Below, one piece after another: positions 61,713 to 64,000 of a stretch of DNA of 64,000 bases. Every line of letters starts with the position of its first letter. The stretch's first letter is position 1. A program made the position numbers and the translations under genes. The stretch lies in contig NZ_FNGY01000007.1 in NCBI RefSeq assembly GCF_900103665.1, forward strand, positions 124,001 to 188,000, given 5' to 3'. Source of the stretch: Pedobacter steynii (lineage in GTDB: Bacteria > Bacteroidota > Bacteroidia > Sphingobacteriales > Sphingobacteriaceae). Under the pieces are notes generated by a model. The model saw only the letters and a list, made by a program, of their open reading frames with translations. It did no database searches and was not told where the DNA came from.

Positions 61713-64000
61713 TTAATGATGCACTTGTGCTTTTTTCCAAGATTTACCACCATTTTTTACCATATTTATATCATCTCCAACAAATCGATACACTTTCCCT
61801 GAGCTAAGCTCATGTACCTCTAATTCTGTAATCCCCATAGATTTAGCATATTCCAGTACGGCCGGTCTACAATTTGGACATACGTCTAATCCATCAACCA
61901 TTAACACTCCTTTTCCACCACTAAGTCCGGCCTTTTTCGCCTGGGTCATTGCATCTATTTCTGCATGCATGCTAAATTCATTTGAATTTACAAATCCAGT
62001 GTGTTTTAATTCTGGAATTTGTGCATCAATTCGTGGGTTCCGATTAGTTGGGTTAGTTCCCTGAAAAACTTGTCCTTGCATTTCAAAAAGAGCACCGACA
62101 ATCTCTTCTAAACCACTTGGATCGATAAATCCATTAATGTCATGAACATAACTGTAGAGTTTAATGCCCCCCAGCAATCTTGTTGGATCCTGACTAATAT
62201 AACTTCCTGCTTCCGGATCATAATACCTAAACCGATTATATGCTAATCCCGTCTCCTCATCAATATACTGCCCCTGATAAAGCTGTGGCACCAATCCTCT
62301 AATCCCTGTCTCTTTCCTTAAAGCACCATAACAATCCAACTCCCTTTCCCAAACCAAAGAACCATGTTCATCATAAGCTCTCGTAGGAGTGCCCAGATGG
62401 TCAGCTAAAATACTATATTTCTGATCTCCTTCCAAGCGTGCTGAGGGCACAAAACTGCCTTCTTCGTAAACCCAGGTAATTGGATTTGCAACCACTTCCA
62501 GCTCTTCTCTTAACTCACCAGAGTCATCTACAGAACTTCCCGGAGGGAAATCTCCTTCATACTCCCATTCATGCAACGGCACATTGCCGTCCCAAATCCA
62601 ACGTCGTGTCCGACCTTTACAAGTCTTCGCTATACGCCTTCCTAAAGCATCATAGATAAAAGAAACCACATTTCCGGCAGGACTGCTGACTTTCTCTAAC
62701 ATCCCATTCCCAGACCATTTGTATACCCAGCCAGTCTGACTCCCCTTTAAGGTCAATCCATAAACTTTTGCCTGCTCTATCCTATTAACCGCATGAATAT
62801 TTACATTCTGTTTAAATTCCTTAAATATCAAATTCCCTTCTGCATCATAGTGAAAATGATATTTATCATCTTCCAGAAGTCTTCCCCCTTTTCCATAATG
62901 ACGGTCTGATTTCCTTGGTGTTTTATACAGATTGCCAATCTTATCCGGAACCCTATATATCGTTTCCTCAACCGACTGCCCTTTAGTTTTATAAGAAGCG
63001 CTGATCAGGTTATCAAAAAGATCATATTTAAATAAAGACTGTGTCCCTGAAATTTCGTTTTCTATCAGCTTCAGCTTATTCAGGTTATCCCACTCGTATC
63101 TAGTGCGACTCTGTTCTGCATTCCCTACCCCAATTCGCTGACGAACTATTCTTCCCTGTATATCGCGCTCGGTGAATTGCGAGACCCCGCCACTCATTAC
63201 CTGCTGAATCTCCAGACCTTCCTTATCACGTTTCCAGCTTGCACTCCAGGCATTCTTATCCTCTGCACTACCCAATGCCTCCAGACCAGTTAAATAGCCC
63301 ATTTTATCATGCTGTAAAGCAATAGAAGCACCTAAACTACTTCCAATATGTGCACAGTTGCCCTGCTCATCGTAACTACGGGTGATCTGGTGTTGCCCCT
63401 GTTGTTCTTCAACAATTCTACCTGCTTTATCCCGCTTTAAAAAGATGTGCGACTGGTCATTCAATGCTTCCTTCAACTGCCCATCCTTAGTATATCCATA
63501 AGCTGTAGCAGTTCCATCACTATGATCTTCTTTAACCACACTCCCAACACTATCATATTGATAAGTAGTCCAGCGTTCCGCAGGGCGCAAAACTTTAAGT
63601 ACCCGCCCTACTCCATCACGTTCATAACGTTTCTGTAACCCATCAAATCCCCACTCTCCCACAACATCGCCTAACGGATCTAAAGCAAAGCGATAAGCCT
63701 CATCTCCTTCATTTGTAATCCCTTTCAGCTGAAGCTCCGTATCGTAGTGAAAGCTCACGCTACGGTCTTCCTGTCTGCGGGAAAGCAAAGTTCCTAACGT
63801 ACCATAGGTAAAATCCACCTCCCGTTTGCCATCAAAAGCCCGGATCATATTGCCCATCCGGTCGTAACTAAAGCTATGGACATTTCCATTGGCTTCAGCC
63901 ATGCTGATCAATTGACCCGCTGCGTCGTAACTATACCTTCTCCAATATCCTTTTGAATCAATCTCTTCAACTAATCTTCCCAGATCATCATACTTCCACC
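61713..64000 (-). CDS. Rhs protein with deaminase-like toxin tip, N-terminus beyond window
   Basis: The frame is open to the window edge (at least 762 residues). It has many YD repeats (SYDRMGNMIRAFDG, YQYDSVGSVVKEDHSDGTATAYGYTKDGQL) and the Rhs core of proteobacterial/T6SS type (ILADHLGTPTRAYDEHGSLV, LYQGQYIDEETGLAYNRFRYY, DPSGLEE). The ~130-residue tip has the zinc ligands of the cytidine deaminase-like fold: MHAEIDAM, then VCPNCRPAVLEYAK, ending SSGKVYRFVGDD. Such tips deaminate DNA, RNA or nucleotides in target cells. The target and exact family cannot be read. The candidate immunity gene follows. Confidence 0.88.
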   Translation of the reverse strand, partial: WKYDDLGRLVEEIDSKGYWRRYSYDAAGQLISMAEANGNVHSFSYDRMGNMIRAFDGKREVDFTYGTLGTLLSRRQEDRSVSFHYDTELQLKGITNEGDEAYRFALDPLGDVVGEWGFDGLQKRYERDGVGRVLKVLRPAERWTTYQYDSVGSVVKEDHSDGTATAYGYTKDGQLKEALNDQSHIFLKRDKAGRIVEEQQGQHQITRSYDEQGNCAHIGSSLGASIALQHDKMGYLTGLEALGSAEDKNAWSASWKRDKEGLEIQQVMSGGVSQFTERDIQGRIVRQRIGVGNAEQSRTRYEWDNLNKLKLIENEISGTQSLFKYDLFDNLISASYKTKGQSVEETIYRVPDKIGNLYKTPRKSDRHYGKGGRLLEDDKYHFHYDAEGNLIFKEFKQNVNIHAVNRIEQAKVYGLTLKGSQTGWVYKWSGNGMLEKVSSPAGNVVSFIYDALGRRIAKTCKGRTRRWIWDGNVPLHEWEYEGDFPPGSSVDDSGELREELEVVANPITWVYEEGSFVPSARLEGDQKYSILADHLGTPTRAYDEHGSLVWERELDCYGALRKETGIRGLVPQLYQGQYIDEETGLAYNRFRYYDPEAGSYISQDPTRLLGGIKLYSYVHDINGFIDPSGLEEIVGALFEMQGQVFQGTNPTNRNPRIDAQIPELKHTGFVNSNEFSMHAEIDAMTQAKKAGLSGGKGVLMVDGLDVCPNCRPAVLEYAKSMGITELEVHELSSGKVYRFVGDDINMVKNGGKSWKKAQVHH

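Overview
The window looks like a Sphingobacteriaceae (Pedobacter-like) Bacteroidota chromosome. The pointers are MKK-type signal peptides and SC-type lipoproteins, a TonB-dependent receptor paired with a surface lipoprotein, LytS/LytTR signalling, DUF4142/DUF3892/DUF1801 genes, Rhs proteins of the Bacteroidota 'RDHLNNVRV' type, and sparse Shine-Dalgarno sites. No RNA genes, CRISPR arrays or complete insertion sequences were seen.

Region 1 (1-5.5 kb): an iron/siderophore-type uptake locus. A TonB receptor and a downstream lipoprotein lie on the minus strand, divergent from an AraC/PchR-like regulator. The intergenic region holds a 21-bp-spaced direct repeat and a perfect 10-bp inverted repeat. 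Region 2 (5.5-16.9 kb): small housekeeping and stress genes, namely two universal stress proteins, Hsp20, DUF4142, a LytS/LytTR two-component pair, a free receiver protein, an M57-like metalloprotease and DUF3892. Two minus-strand genes here share a 24-nt upstream element plus a hexamer at fixed spacing.

Region 3 (16.9-39.6 kb) is the most unusual part: a minus-strand operon of about 19 kb encoding a complete type II secretion/type IV pilus-like machine. It has M/O-, L/N-, secretin D-, ATPase E-, prepilin peptidase-, G-, F-, two minor pseudopilin-, large K-like pseudopilin- and C/P-like genes plus a lipoprotein. Seven tandem genes for paralogous tail-fibre-like exported proteins are embedded between the F and G genes, and five more paralogs flank the operon. 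All twelve share a C-terminal module (Ala/Lys-x-E[IL]KV, WPDYVF, HLPxxPxAxE, MNxKLLxKIEELTLHLI, coiled coil) behind variable N-termini. They are good candidates for substrates or displayed fibres of the machine. All four pseudopilins have Ala instead of Gly before the predicted cleavage site.

Region 4 (39.6-64 kb): an AT-rich polymorphic-toxin island on the minus strand. A two-gene Bacteroidota Rhs locus (1319 aa and 1250 aa) ends in a glycine-rich hydrophobic tip and is followed by a small multi-TM protein that is probably its immunity protein. Downstream lies a graveyard of orphan toxin tips, toxin-tail fragments and duplicated immunity-like genes, many broken by single-base changes in homopolymers or by one TA unit in a TA repeat. 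Upstream (57.9-64 kb) is a second, differently built Rhs gene (DHLGTPTRAYD type) with a CPNC/HAE deaminase-like toxin tip, followed by several immunity-like genes, a beta-propeller gene and another displaced Rhs tip.
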